A stretch of 64,000 nucleotides of DNA from Planctomycetales bacterium 10988 (GCA_009664345.1 CP043547.1:682001-746000); one strand, 5' to 3'. Shown: positions 7,497-17,423, numbered from the stretch's first letter. Made by a program: numbers and translations. Notes: generated by a model from the letters alone, not told the origin.

Positions 7497-9736
7497 TTAA
7501 AGCTGAGAGCGAGCTTCTTCTTTACAATGGTTTGCTTGGAGTTCATAGCATTGGGAAACGTTTTCGAGTATTTCTCCCACGAAGGGATGGTCGAAGCTGA
7601 TCTTCTCGGCTTTTGATCGAAATTGGGTGGCGAGTTCGTGCTCCTCTTCACCTCCGGTACCCCAGGCAACCCCTCTAGAGTTGACGATTCCATAGTAGAG
7701 ACCCTTCCCAAGTTCCTCCGTCCCGATCTCCTCGACTATCTCCCGCACTGCCTCACATGGCCAGGTCCCATCCGGGTCAGAGGGGGCATGTGCAAATAGT
7801 TCGCCCAGTTTACTATCACAAATTCCGAGCCGATTTGTTTTGCGAGCTAATTGACGGACCTCCTCACACCATTGTCTCAATTTTTCTTCTTGAATCTTGC
7901 CGTCAGGCTCGGTGCCAGGAATGGTTTTCCATCCGTGAAGAAGATGATAGGCGTATTCAACTCTATTCTTCTCTTCTTGGGTAGGTTCTTGTTGGACATG
8001 ATCAGCCACACTGAGAAGTTCGATAAAAAACTTGGGAGACTTTTCCAGCTGTGAATGTAGTGTCTTGGGCGAATGAATACTGAACTCGCCGAGAAGAGGG
8101 AGAAAGAACCACTCGATCGTTGCCAAACGACACTCGTAGTCACCACTGCTTTGATTTTGCAGGTAGCCGATCAGTTCTTGGATATGATGCTGATCGATCC
8201 GCTCCCGTAGTTCTTTTTGGCGAGGAGCAGGAAGCTTCATTACGGTTTCGAGCGTTTCAAGCAGACACTCTGGATCGAGGGGGTGTTCGCTATGAGTTGC
8301 CATCGAAAGCAGAAGGATGGCAGCATCGACTCGCTCGACTTCGATCAGCTTGGAGGCAGCCAGTGAGACTTCATCTGGAGTCAATTTCGGATTATGTGCA
8401 TGGACTCGCTCCCAATAATGTTGGGCGGTTGACGGGCCTAAATCGTCCGCTTTTCGCCATGCCTCTAGTGAGAAGGTCAGCATTGATAAGAAGTAAGCCC
8501 TGCTAATATCGGTCTGACAAAGTGAGACTGCGTGATCCGCCCAGTCCCAGTCCTCGGGAGAAAAACGATTCCAAACATATCCACAAGCGAGTTGTAAGTC
8601 CGTTGGATTCCCTTCAAGCTTCGCCGGGATGATAGCTGTTTCATATTCGGCACCCGTCGCCATGAAGACTGCTCTGCCAACTCTGGATGGGTCCCCAGCG
8701 ATTTCAGCCAACGATTCGATGCCGGAAAAACCGTCGGAATCTAGAATCTCCTGAATCGCAGCACAACGGGCCTTGTCAAGCTCGCGTTGTGATTCGTTGT
8801 GATCTTTCCCGGCTTGGAAGAATCGATGTAGCCAAGTTTCAAATAGCCAAGCATTCTGGTAGATAGGGCTTTGAGGAGCAAGTTGTTCGAGCACCATTTC
8901 TAAATCGGAGAGTAAATTTTTCGGCAGTGACCAATGGGGACCATCGTATTTGCGGTAATTCTCCAACTGCTGGGATAGCTTTTCGTAGATCGGCTTGCGC
9001 TCAAAGTCAGGCAGTTCCGAGTGGGCAAGGGATGTTAATTGAGAGATTAGCTTTGGATGTAATTGAGGGGGAATATTACCGAGAATCTCAAAGACCTTGA
9101 TCCAGCGTGCTGAACGGTTTCCAGCATGATCGAGAACCTGTTCGATGATCGCCGTATTAAAAGTAGCGAGCTCGCCGTAAGTAGTCCCTTCCTGCCAATG
9201 GTCTGCCCAATCCCGCCAATAAGGTTTAGAGGTATGCGTCGCGGTTGCCCCAGGGGAGGGGAGCAATTGCAGCAACAGATTCCAAGTGGCTTCGGGATTT
9301 TGCTTCAAGAGAAAATGAAGCGTTTTAATACGCTCCTCCACATTCGCCTGAGTCTGTGGAAACCAAGAAGATAAAATCGTCCCAAGGCTACGCATGGGTC
9401 GGTTACTCCATTTTCCCCCTCGATCCTTCTCCCCAAGTGTCAACAGAATGGAGGCCACCTTGAGCAGATGACGGGTGACCAAGCTAAGGTTTCGAGGGCC
9501 CACAAAAGTCCCGCATGATTGCATTGCCCGAAGCTAGGGTCCTCCTCTTCCTCCTTGAAAAGTAGGCACAGCTGGGAGTTCACCGATTTCAAATCTCTCT
9601 TGACTTCCCTCAGAAAAATCTCGGGGCTCGCCTCCGCAAGCAGTGGAAGATTCGAACCCAAAGAAGCCCAACGATGCCAAGTTGCATCCTGGCATAGGAC
9701 TTCGGCTACAACACGGCGAACGAACGGCTTTCCCAT
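7497..9736 (-). pseudogene. C-terminal part of a large helical-repeat protein, frameshifted
   Basis: The reading starts around 9736 (GKPFVRRVVAEVLCQ) and runs through PLLAEASPEIFLREV and GLLWALETLAWSP. A single-base loss near 9475 moves it to the frame HLLKVASILLTLGE, NRPMRSLGTIL, which stays open for more than 600 residues to the stop at 7497. The composition is helix-rich with repeated Trp/Leu patterns. From memory it resembles the C-terminal region of very large (over 1000 residue) bacterial proteins, some of them STAND-like, but I cannot name the family. Any N-terminal effector or NTPase domain is missing, because the sequence joins directly to a different decayed gene at about 9738. Confidence 0.6.
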
Positions 9737-9739
9737 TTA

Positions 9740-10697
9740 AAATTTTCAAAGGGCTTTCAACGGATTGCGTGGTCCAACCTGCTGTCTCCTCAAAAGTACT
9801 TTTTAGGATCACTCCATCTCGGGTTGCGGTCGTGACCTGGTATTCCCCGGCATCCAAGAACATGACTTCGTGACTATGTCCTCCCACTTCGTGCCTGTGC
9901 CATGTGGACGGGGTCGTTAACAGCGAGGTATTCGGTTGTTCGAGCCAATACACACCGCGTTTCGGTCCTTTTCTGTCACTAATCACGACATCGTCATCTC
10001 CATCGCGATCCATCTCGAAAGGAACAATCGACATGATCCAGCCAGCAGGTTGCAGTCGATGAAGGGGCCAAGACTCGACGGGGAGAGATTCGATCGGGTC
10101 CCGTGGTGGGGCAAGAAGTGCGACCTGGCCGTTCGTGCCTTTCGAACCGAGAATGATCCCTTACAGCGAATTTCTGCGATTAATGGGGGCCGCAAACATC
10201 CAGCGTGTTTGCCCGTTGCAGCTTGTAACTTCCCTCGTTTTCCAATTCGAAGATTTCAATAATTCATCGCGAGAAGGTGTCTTGGAGGAACCATGATAGC
10301 GGTGTACCAGGACGCATTGCTGGTCCCCTTCATGGCATGAGATGATCTCGGCGATGCCATCAGCATTCGTATCGATCGCGACGGCATCTTCAGCCGAAGT
10401 CCGCTCTCCCACAACCACACGTGGCCAAGGCTACGTCGCTTTCGCTGGCTCAGGACAAAAATAGATACAAACATGCCCTGACTGCTCCCAGCCGGTAACG
10501 ATGTCGTCACGTCCGTCGTGATCAATATCATACAGGCGAACGCCGTCGGCTCCACGACCCGCAGCATCAATCGTATGCCGAGGCCAACCAGCTTCCTTAA
10601 CTTGTGCCGTGACAGGAGAGCCTATCAGACACACCAGCAGCAGCGAAAGCTTCAGACTTTGCCGCAAACGTAGAGGGAAAGAGATAGGTCGATTCAT
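9740..10697 (-). pseudogene. Secreted FG-GAP/VCBS repeat protein, decayed
   Basis: From ATG 10697 the frame opens with a signal peptide (KLSLLLVCLIGSPVTAQ) followed by FG-GAP calcium-binding loops: DIDHDGRDDIVTGW, then DTNADGIAEIISC, then DRDGDDDVVISD. All three parts lie in one frame but are separated by two nonsense codons: TAG at 10431-10433, where CAG would be expected, and TAA at 10161-10163. The frame then loses similarity near 9740, where it meets the decayed helical-repeat gene. It was probably a periplasmic or surface beta-propeller protein, a class very common in planctomycetes. Confidence 0.75.
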
Positions 10698-11059
10698 AGA
10701 TTTTTTTCACTAGCCCGAAATACAGAGAAGTAGAGCCTCTAGCCTAATGGCAACTGTAGGCAAAGAGCAACTCCTTCAACAACGTCGCACGTGTTAGGAG
10801 GCGTGATTATCTACGGAGATTTAACGAAAAAGATATCCGTGATTTACCTAAATTTGTTGGTTCAGGAGAAAAGAATTCTTGGAGGATCACCTAACAAAAC
10901 ATAATCGTAATCTTCTAAACTCCGTAGCCCTTACAATCGACTCAATTGGTAGAGAAACCTCAAGATTGGAAGAAGGTTAGTAGAGAGATTTTTAGACGAA
11001 GAGGCCGATAAAATACCTAAGAGTATTTTTTTCTTTGTCACGTGTTGAGCGTTTTCTTA
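10698..11059. other. Intergenic region before the TolC-type gene
   Basis: AT-rich, with no convincing ORF. It should hold the promoters of the decayed FG-GAP gene (minus) and the TolC/multicopper oxidase pair (plus). A weak hairpin AAATAC/GTATTT at 11011-11028 followed by T residues lies just upstream of the plus-strand gene. No clear operator for a copper-responsive regulator was seen. Confidence 0.4.
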
Positions 11060-12646
11060 ATGAAGTTCAAGTCGATTCCCATTCCGGTAATCTGTTGCAC
11101 CTTGGTCCTAACGGGTTGTGCGTTCAATCGTCCTGTGTCGAAAATAAACTCAGCCTCGGCGGAAGCTCCCTCGCCGCAGTCAGAAAGTGTTAAGCTAGGG
11201 AGGGAAGACTCTTCAAGGTCTTTTCCTCTCAAGCAAGTTGCATATCGAACACCGGACTCTCCTTCAGAAGAAACGCAAACCTTGGCTTTACAGGTTTCCA
11301 CTCAACCTTCGTCCCAACCGATCCTCAAGCCTTTTGTCGAAAGCCAGCGTCGTCTTCAAGGTACAAAGCTTTCCGAAGTTGCTCCTGGTATCCGTTGGCA
11401 AACGGAAAACGGTCCTACTTTGCCGAGTGGGAATGCCTACGACCTTGAGTCGTTGCTGAGTATCGCCGCGGCAAATAATCCAACGATCCGTCAGGCTCGT
11501 TATCAGATCTCTGGCACTCTTGCCCAGGCTCTGCAAGCGGGACTTTACCCCAACCCGCGGTTGTCATATGTAGCCGAAAATATCGGCTCTGAAGGCACTG
11601 CCGGCGAGTTCCAAGGATTAGAGGTGACGCAGCGTTTCGTGACTGCTCATAAGTTAGACTTGAGTCGCAGAAAATATTTAAAGCGGGCCAAGGTCGCCGA
11701 GCATCTGGCCATGATGCAACAGTTCAAGGTTTGTAACGATGTGCGGATTCACTTTGCCAAGGCGCTCGCTGCTCAACAGACGTTAGCCTATCGTCAAGAA
11801 ATCTTGAAAACCGCAGAAGACAATTATTTGACAACGAGAGAATTATTTAATTTGGGTCAAGCAAATGAAGTCGATGTTCATCGCATCAATGCCGATTTGC
11901 GACGGCATCAACTTGCGGTTTTGGCCGCGGAAAATCGTCTCTTTCAAGAACGGATGCAACTATCGGCTGTCATCGGAGTCGATCTATCGGAGGGACCGCT
12001 TGAAGGTGAGTTAACAAGCCCCCGAGGGATGATCCAACTTAATCAAGCGATGGAACGGATACTCACCCAGAGTCCTGAAGTGTTGGCAGCTTATGCCAAG
12101 TTGAGCGAGGATCGTACAACCATTCGTCGCGAAGAAGTGGAGTGGGTGCCCGATCTCGTGGTGTCAGGAGGGTCAGGATATAACTTTGAATCCGAAGACC
12201 CTGTCGCCAGCGCTCGCTTGGAAATCGAGGTGCCACTTTATGACAAGAATCAAGGTACGATCAAGCAGGCCTATGTAGATTATTGCCGGCAGCAAAAGGA
12301 AGTCCGACGTACCGAGATGCACCTTCGAATGCGATTGGCCGAAGAATATGAGCAATACATTACCGCCTTGCAGCATATAATGAGTTATGAGGAAACGGTG
12401 CTCCCCGAATCGAAAGCGGCCTATGAATCGGCGTTGCACAGTTATAAAGTCGATCGTACAGATTGGCCTAGAGTACTTGAAATGCATCGAGAGTACACGA
12501 TGCGACGAATTGAGTATGTAGCCCATCTAGTCGATCGGCGGGTGAGCGAAGTTCTGATCGATGGCTTTTTACTCCACGGAGGGTTAGAAGCTGCTTCCAA
12601 TCCGAACCCCCCAGGGCATATCGATTCGACACCGAATCCTCGTTAA
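11060..12646 (+). CDS. TolC-family outer-membrane efflux lipoprotein
   Basis: I chose ATG 11060 because it gives a lipoprotein signal MKFKSIPIPVICCTLVLTGC, with the lipobox Cys at residue 20; an upstream GTG at 11042 is also in frame. The 528-residue product has a low-complexity linker, then two OEP domains in tandem: the first with AANNPTIRQARYQ and YPNPRLSY, the second near ILTQSPEVLAAYAKL and VPDLVVSGGSGY. These are the helix-strand repeats that form TolC trimers. NPTIRQAR together with the lipid anchor resembles the CusC/CzcC branch for metal efflux. The next gene, a multicopper oxidase, supports a copper role. No inner-membrane pump is adjacent. Confidence 0.85.
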   Translation: MKFKSIPIPVICCTLVLTGCAFNRPVSKINSASAEAPSPQSESVKLGREDSSRSFPLKQVAYRTPDSPSEETQTLALQVSTQPSSQPILKPFVESQRRLQGTKLSEVAPGIRWQTENGPTLPSGNAYDLESLLSIAAANNPTIRQARYQISGTLAQALQAGLYPNPRLSYVAENIGSEGTAGEFQGLEVTQRFVTAHKLDLSRRKYLKRAKVAEHLAMMQQFKVCNDVRIHFAKALAAQQTLAYRQEILKTAEDNYLTTRELFNLGQANEVDVHRINADLRRHQLAVLAAENRLFQERMQLSAVIGVDLSEGPLEGELTSPRGMIQLNQAMERILTQSPEVLAAYAKLSEDRTTIRREEVEWVPDLVVSGGSGYNFESEDPVASARLEIEVPLYDKNQGTIKQAYVDYCRQQKEVRRTEMHLRMRLAEEYEQYITALQHIMSYEETVLPESKAAYESALHSYKVDRTDWPRVLEMHREYTMRRIEYVAHLVDRRVSEVLIDGFLLHGGLEAASNPNPPGHIDSTPNPR

Positions 12647-12759
12647 GAAACAGCACGGAGAGCCTGTGGCCAATTTTGCTGGAAGCATGGACAGCCTGAG
12701 AAAAGGCACCGTTTCAATCAAAGTTGTCTACCTCCTCGAAGAATTGCAGGAACAAACGT

Positions 12760-14244
12760 ATGCCCAATTCAAAACCCTCCCCACGAAGAGACTTTTTCAA
12801 AACGGGAGCCTTTGCCGCCATGGCATTTGCTTCTGGGAACGCTATGGCTGAGGAAACTAACCAGCCTCAATCCTCATCACCTTCGAACACGGATTCAGAT
12901 CAGTTGGCAGAACCAAGGTCGAGTTTATCTCAAGTACAAGACGAGTACGAAGGCTTTTCTCGATATCAGCCGAGTCGAGGAAATAGTCCCGATAGTGACT
13001 TTTATCTTGGAAAGCTCGTTCCTGGTTTTCGCCCACTTCAAAACGGCCCCGCTCCGTTTGTCGCGCCCGACTTGCAAAAACTACCTTTTGAAATGAAAGA
13101 CGGGGTGAAGGAATTTCATCTTGTAGCCGAGCAGGTCGAGCGAGAATTTCTTCCCGGCTATAAAATGGTCGTTTGGGGATTCAATGGCTCGATGCCAGGG
13201 CCGACAATTGAAGTCACGCAGGGGGACCGCGTGCGGATCGTCTTTCAGAACAATCTTCCCGAAGAAACGACCGTGCATTGGCATGGGCTGGAACTTCCCG
13301 TCCAGTACGATGGCGCAAGCATGTTGACGCAAAAGATGGTCGCACCGGGGAAATCCTATGTGTACGAATTTGATGTTCATGAAGAAGGAACGTTTTTCTA
13401 TCACTCCCATGTGGCGATGCAAGAGGCCATCGGCATGGTCGGCTGGCTGATCATCCATCCTAAGCAACCGTTTGATCCCCCGGTCGATCGGGACTTTGGT
13501 TTGATCTTTCAGAACTTTCATATCGAGCCAAATCAAACCATCAACGACTCTTGGGCAATGGATTGGAACTGGCATACCATCAATGGTCGAAGTGGCCCCT
13601 ACACCACGCCGCTGGTTGTGAAACATGGCGAGCGTGTCCGTGTGCGAATCATGAACTTCGCCCCCATGCAGCATCATCCTGTTCATCTCCACGGTCATAC
13701 CTTCTGGATCACTGGCCATGAAGGGGCAAGAATTCCCAAGTCAGCCTGGGTGCCGCGGAACAACGAAATTATTGGCGTTGCCCAAGCAACGAGCTTCGAG
13801 ATCATTGCCAATAACCCTGGAGATTGGATGTTTCACTGTCACATGACGCATCATATGATGAACCACATGGTCCGCCATGTGGGGCCCAGGTTGCGAGAGG
13901 GGGAATCCGTGGATCGGTATCTTGCAAATGTCGATTCGCGTCCGTCGGTTGATTTCACCAGAGAAAGTGAAGGGTTCTTGACTCCAGGATATCCTCAGAA
14001 GATGAAGGGGATGAGCATGAGCAAGGACTTCATGATGAAAATTTGGTCGAGGCGGGAAGTACAAGGGATGCGTGAAATGTGGCCGATGGCTGTCAAAGGC
14101 CTGATGACGGTCCTACGTGTTTTGCCCGAGGACCTCTATAACGAGGTAATGCATTCGGAGAAGGAGATCCCCAAAGGCTCCGTCTTTCAAGAGATTGTCA
14201 AACGTTTTGGCAATGGTGAAGACTATAAATGGCAGTCGATGTAA
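12760..14244 (+). CDS. Multicopper oxidase, Tat-exported
   Basis: Start ATG 12760 (MPNSKPSPRRDFFKTGA) gives a Tat signal with the RRDFFK motif and an AGGAA ribosome site; upstream in-frame ATGs are less likely. The 494-residue mature fold shows all four copper motifs in order: TVHWHGLELP, TFFYHSHVAM, HHPVHLHGHTFW and MFHCHMTHHMMNHM. These bind the type 1 copper and the trinuclear cluster, so the enzyme should oxidise a substrate with O2 in the periplasm. The C-terminal tail has Met-rich stretches (KMKGMSMSKDFMMK) that may bind Cu(I). It probably forms a copper-detoxification unit with the TolC-type gene 113 bases upstream, similar in role to CopA/CueO. Substrate not shown. Confidence 0.88.
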   Translation: MPNSKPSPRRDFFKTGAFAAMAFASGNAMAEETNQPQSSSPSNTDSDQLAEPRSSLSQVQDEYEGFSRYQPSRGNSPDSDFYLGKLVPGFRPLQNGPAPFVAPDLQKLPFEMKDGVKEFHLVAEQVEREFLPGYKMVVWGFNGSMPGPTIEVTQGDRVRIVFQNNLPEETTVHWHGLELPVQYDGASMLTQKMVAPGKSYVYEFDVHEEGTFFYHSHVAMQEAIGMVGWLIIHPKQPFDPPVDRDFGLIFQNFHIEPNQTINDSWAMDWNWHTINGRSGPYTTPLVVKHGERVRVRIMNFAPMQHHPVHLHGHTFWITGHEGARIPKSAWVPRNNEIIGVAQATSFEIIANNPGDWMFHCHMTHHMMNHMVRHVGPRLREGESVDRYLANVDSRPSVDFTRESEGFLTPGYPQKMKGMSMSKDFMMKIWSRREVQGMREMWPMAVKGLMTVLRVLPEDLYNEVMHSEKEIPKGSVFQEIVKRFGNGEDYKWQSM

Positions 14245-14270
14245 AAAACACTTTTTATAGACAGAAGCAA

Positions 14271-14309
14271 AGAAGGCAGAGGGTGATTCTATTTCAACCT
14301 CTGCCTTCT
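14271..14309. terminator. Strong hairpin between convergent genes
   Basis: AGAAGGCAGAGG at 14271-14282 pairs perfectly with CCTCTGCCTTCT at 14298-14309. It lies 26 bases past the multicopper oxidase stop and just past the end of the minus-strand DUF1552 remnant. It is probably a bidirectional terminator. The T-run is weak on both sides. Confidence 0.7.
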
Positions 14310-14338
14310 CTCTATATTAAAAAGCGATTTTCGAATTC

Positions 14339-14695
14339 CTAAACAAGCATTTCGGTCAGTGGGCCGTGATGCATGTCTTCAGTAAGATTCGGATCGAGTG
14401 TTCCGAAGGTATCGTACGGAATGCCGGAGGCGTGCAAGAGCGTATTGTAGAGACTATTGATCGTGCGATGCCCGCGATTAGCATAATTCGAAAATTGCAA
14501 ATAACGCCCGCCCGACTTGATTTTTCCATCGGCCGTTCCCAGGACCACGAATGGCCATTCAAAACTTTGGCTATGATGCGTTTCAGCTCCGTCACTGAGA
14601 TATACGACCATCGTCCGGTCGAGCATGGTGCCATTCCCTTCAGGAATCTGATCGAGTGCCCGCATGGTGCGTGCGATAAGTCTACGGCCTATACG
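14339..14695 (-). pseudogene. DUF1552 protein, C-terminal remnant
   Basis: The frame reads LDQIPEGNGTMLDRTMVVYL, SDGAETHHSQSFEWPFVVLG, then GGRYLQFSNY, GHRTINSLYNTLLHASG and DPNLTEDMHHGPLTEML, the standard C-terminal third of planctomycete DUF1552 proteins (about 400-470 residues, alkaline-phosphatase-like fold, usually Tat-secreted and paired with DUF1592/DUF1588). The first 300 or so residues are missing: upstream of about 14695 the translation no longer fits the family and a stop follows. It is a deletion remnant. Its partner cytochrome-type DUF1592 gene is not in the window. Confidence 0.75.
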
Positions 14696-14801
14696 TATCT
14701 TTCTTTCGCTCCGCGAAGAGAGAACTCAGTGCGGTGCCGATCGGTGCGGTGATCGTTCGCTAGAAAAACTTACTTGAGATTCAACGTTTGAGGAATTGCT
14801 C

Positions 14802-15253
14802 ATGACAGAAACCGTCAAGCAAAAAGAACCTTTCGATTGGGTGCTTATCCCACTTCTCATCGTCATCGTCGGGGGGTGATTTATTTCCAGACGAGTTCCT
14901 CTCCGCCGAAGGTCCACCGCCAGTTTCTGGCCACGATCCAGCAGGGGGCGAGTTCGGATACATATATCCTTCGCATCTGGCACGAAAACAAGCTGCCGCT
15001 AGAGGAAGTCATCGTTTACGGCAGTGTGTCGGGCCCTTCGATCGCGGGGACCCCGCAGAGATATGAGCGAAGCCTGCCCGTTTGGGAGGCCAAGCTAGAG
15101 CACGCCATCACGCTGGCGTACCCCCTGACCGGCAAATACCAGGGCTCTCCGATCAAGGTCGTGATCGCCATCAAGCCTAGCAACGCCAAGAACTGTTTCG
15201 TCTCGGGGACTTGGCAAGATCAGCAGTGGGACCTTGAACTGGATTACCAGTAG
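14802..15253 (+). pseudogene. Small membrane-anchored protein, frameshifted in a G-run
   Basis: ATG 14802 with a TTGAGGAA ribosome site opens MTETVKQKEPFDWVLIPLLI, a membrane segment, but the frame stops at 14877 right after six G (14871-14876). In the shifted frame it continues VIYFQTSSSPPKVHRQFLAT to DLELDYQ at 15253, a coherent 120-residue soluble domain. A one-base error in the G-run explains both halves. It may be a sequencing error or a phase-variable or broken tract. The product would be about 150 residues, with one N-terminal membrane helix and an extracellular domain of unknown family. It opens the cluster of small genes that runs to 17.6 kb. Confidence 0.6.
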
Positions 15254-15288
15254 CGATCCACGAGTGTTCGAATAATCAAAGTTTTGGA

Positions 15289-15327
15289 ACCGACCTGCCT
15301 GCGGCAATGTGGGAGGTCGGTCTTTTT
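15289..15327 (+). terminator. Rho-independent type terminator
   Basis: ACCGACCT at 15289-15296 pairs with AGGTCGGT at 15314-15321, followed by CTTTTT. It ends transcription of the small membrane gene, or acts as a leader for the gene starting at 15370. Confidence 0.75.
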
Positions 15328-15369
15328 ATGCGCGATTCAAAAAACACTTTTTGTATGGGAGACATTTGG

Positions 15370-16320
15370 ATGTCCATGATCACTGAAGAAACGACCTTGC
15401 TTTCTCAGCCCGAACTCGCGGCTTCGCATCGGTTGCGAAGGACGATGGCCGCCGCTCGGCTGGGGTTTACTTGGCTCGGCGTCCGCAAGTCGCTGACCTC
15501 GCAACAGAAAAACCAAGCCGCCCACTCGTTCGGTGCCGAGGGGAATTATCTCTCTGCCGGGAAAAAGTTGTTCAATACCTCGCATCCGGCCTACAAGGCG
15601 GTGACCGCGATCCGCAGCCAGGCCACCAGCTACTGGAAGGGAAGCAGTCTCCCATTTCCCGAAGCGGGCATTTGGCTGATTCGGCAGGAGGCGATTGGAG
15701 AGTTCGATCAAAAGATGGCCCGGTTTCGCGAAGAACTCGCCGCTGCCGTGGCGGAGCTCGACCAACAATACGACGAGCTGAAGGAAGCGGCCCAAGTTCG
15801 GCTCGGCGAGCTTTTTCATGCTGGCGACTACCCCGCCTCGTTGATCGGGATGTTTGCCATCGAGCACGACTATCCCTCAGTCGAGCCGCCGAACTACCTC
15901 CAGCAGTTGGAACCCGAGCTTTACCAACAAGAGTGCCAACGGGTGCAGGCCCGGTTCGAGGAGGCCGTGCAACTCGCGGAACAGGCCTTCATCGAAGAAT
16001 TGTCCAAGTTGGTGGAGCATCTGTACGAGCGATTGAGCGGGCAGGTCGATGGCAAGCCCAAAATCTTTCGGGATACGGCGATCAGCAACTTGACCGAATT
16101 CTTCGAGCGGTTTCGCCAACTGAATATTCATTCCAACGCCCAACTCGACGCCTTGGTGGATCAGGCCCGCGAGATTGTTTCCGGGGTCAGGCCCCACCAA
16201 CTTCGCGAGAACGATACGTTGCGAGACCGCATCGCCGGGCAATTGTCCGAGGTTCGCGGCTCGCTCGATGATCTGTTGGTTGATCGTCCACGGCGAAACA
16301 TCCTCCGCAAACCCCGCTAA
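15370..16320 (+). CDS. Hypothetical planctomycete protein, 316 residues, coiled coil
   Basis: I prefer ATG 15370 (MSMITEETTLLSQPEL), preceded by GGGAG, to the longer in-frame start at 15307, which would lie inside the terminator. The protein is mostly helical and charged. The N-terminal half has RLGFTWLGVRKSLTSQQKN and SYWKGSSLPFPEAGIWLI; the middle has a strong heptad pattern (EELAAAVAELDQQYDELKEA) and a long Glu/Gln-rich helix. The arrangement weakly recalls DUF3150-type proteins found in phages and mobile islands, but I could not confirm this. It is followed 10 bases later by another small gene, suggesting an operon. No enzymatic motif is visible. Confidence 0.7.
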   Translation: MSMITEETTLLSQPELAASHRLRRTMAAARLGFTWLGVRKSLTSQQKNQAAHSFGAEGNYLSAGKKLFNTSHPAYKAVTAIRSQATSYWKGSSLPFPEAGIWLIRQEAIGEFDQKMARFREELAAAVAELDQQYDELKEAAQVRLGELFHAGDYPASLIGMFAIEHDYPSVEPPNYLQQLEPELYQQECQRVQARFEEAVQLAEQAFIEELSKLVEHLYERLSGQVDGKPKIFRDTAISNLTEFFERFRQLNIHSNAQLDALVDQAREIVSGVRPHQLRENDTLRDRIAGQLSEVRGSLDDLLVDRPRRNILRKPR

Positions 16321-16330
16321 CTTCGAGGAA

Positions 16331-16576
16331 ATGATGGAACTCCATATCAAGCCCTCTGGAAACGTTCATTGTCTTTATGACGAACTACGCCCGCTTCGCG
16401 AACTCGGCCAACTTGCCATTCGTCGAGGGTCGCAGGTGGAACCGACCACGGAAGGAAACTGGCAAGCTGATCTTGCTTTGGTGGGCGGTCCGAAACTTGG
16501 TCCGTTCGCCACACGTTCGGAAGCCCTGGCGGCAGAAGTCTGCTGGCTGGAGGAACATTGGTTTCCGCATCAATAA
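16331..16576 (+). CDS. Small hypothetical protein, 81 residues
   Basis: This gene starts 10 bases after the preceding stop, at ATG ATG (16331/16334), with GAGGAA as ribosome site. The product reads MELHIKPSGNVHCLYDELRP, then ALVGGPKLGPFATRSEALAA and EVCWLEEHWF. I remember similar short proteins as frequent in planctomycete genomes beside DUF1257/DUF2997-type genes, but no function is known to me. It is probably co-transcribed with the coiled-coil gene upstream. The A-rich/T-rich palindrome at 16596 follows it. Confidence 0.65.
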   Translation: MMELHIKPSGNVHCLYDELRPLRELGQLAIRRGSQVEPTTEGNWQADLALVGGPKLGPFATRSEALAAEVCWLEEHWFPHQ

Positions 16577-16595
16577 GCAGAACTGAACAGTAAAT

Positions 16596-16613
16596 CAAAA
16601 AGTGCTTTTTAAA
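16596..16613. repeat. AAAAAGTGCTTTTT near-palindrome
   Basis: CAAAAAGTGCTTTTTAAA lies between the 81-residue gene and the next start at 16655. Closely related strings occur at 14243-14259, 15339-15355 and 50939-50956, each in intergenic sequence. It could be a weak terminator or a dispersed regulatory site. Confidence 0.5.
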
Positions 16614-16654
16614 TTTTTCTATCGCCATATATCTCACATATATAAGGAGAAAAG

Positions 16655-17053
16655 ATGACTACGCCCATAGAAAGTACTCATACTCAAAACGTAAGCCACC
16701 AAGTCAATGCCTTTATCGACGGTTTGAAAGAAGCGATTGTCGTCTCGATGGCCGCTGCTGCTGAGGGCATTCGCCTGGAAAGCGAAGTCGCCCGCGTCAT
16801 GCAACGGATGGGTGCCTATCACGCGGTGCTGGAAGGAATCGAATCGCAGAAGCAAGCCCTTCGCGATCTATTGAAGCAGAACCGTAGTGCCGCGGAAAAG
16901 GAAAGCCTCCGCTTCCAGATCAAACTCCTCGACCAACAGACCATCGCCGTGCTTACCCGTTCCGGACTATCAACTGAAGTCGCCGAGCAAACGGTAATCA
17001 ATCAACTACCCGAACCTACTCGTGACGACAGAGGCCGCTTCGCCAAGACCTAG
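16655..17053 (+). CDS. Hypothetical protein, 132 residues
   Basis: It has a very good ribosome site (AAGGAGAAAAG) directly before ATG 16655. The protein is helical and soluble: VNAFIDGLKEAIVVSMAAAA, then MQRMGAYHAVLEGIESQKQA, LKQNRSAAEKESLRFQ, ending RDDRGRFAKT. The basic RGRFA tail is common in small planctomycete and phage proteins. No family is recognised. It is preceded by the palindrome at 16596 and followed by a terminator at 17091, so it is probably monocistronic. Confidence 0.65.
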   Translation: MTTPIESTHTQNVSHQVNAFIDGLKEAIVVSMAAAAEGIRLESEVARVMQRMGAYHAVLEGIESQKQALRDLLKQNRSAAEKESLRFQIKLLDQQTIAVLTRSGLSTEVAEQTVINQLPEPTRDDRGRFAKT

Positions 17054-17090
17054 ACATCCAAACAACGATCTAAAAACCGAATCCCAAGAT

Positions 17091-17113
17091 AAGCCCGCTT
17101 GCCGGGCTTTTTC
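17091..17113 (+). terminator. Rho-independent terminator
   Basis: AAGCCCG at 17091-17097, loop CTTGC, CGGGCTT at 17103-17109, then TTTC. It ends the 132-residue gene and lies 15 bases before the next start. Confidence 0.8.
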
Positions 17114-17128
17114 TATTTCCAATTTTCA

Positions 17129-17362
17129 ATGGAGAACAACATCATGACTCAACGTGAACTCGATCAAGCCATCGCCACCCAAACCGGGGAATCACTCTGC
17201 GAAATCCGTCGTCTCGGTTTCAGTATCGCCGACCCTTTCGATCACGACTTCGATCCCGAGCCGGATGACCTCCCTCCCCAAGTCATCGATTGGGATGACG
17301 TCGAAGTCTACCGCGCGATGGATACCCTCAAACGATCCCTCGGTCGCCGCATGGCTGCCTGA
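17129..17362 (+). CDS. Small acidic hypothetical protein, 77 residues
   Basis: Start ATG 17129 (MENNIMTQRELDQAIA) lies after the terminator; ATG 17144 is an alternative. The product has an N-terminal helix (TQRELDQAIATQTGESLCEI), a very acidic middle (DPFDHDFDPEPDDLPPQVID) and a short basic end (KRSLGRRMAA). The acidic stretch could mimic nucleic acid or bind metal, but this is speculation. I think relatives occur in other planctomycetes; no function known. Confidence 0.6.
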   Translation: MENNIMTQRELDQAIATQTGESLCEIRRLGFSIADPFDHDFDPEPDDLPPQVIDWDDVEVYRAMDTLKRSLGRRMAA

Positions 17363-17423
17363 GCAATACCAAACGTGAGCGCCTTTCCAAAAACATCTTC
17401 CCACGAAGTACAAGGAAACCCCA

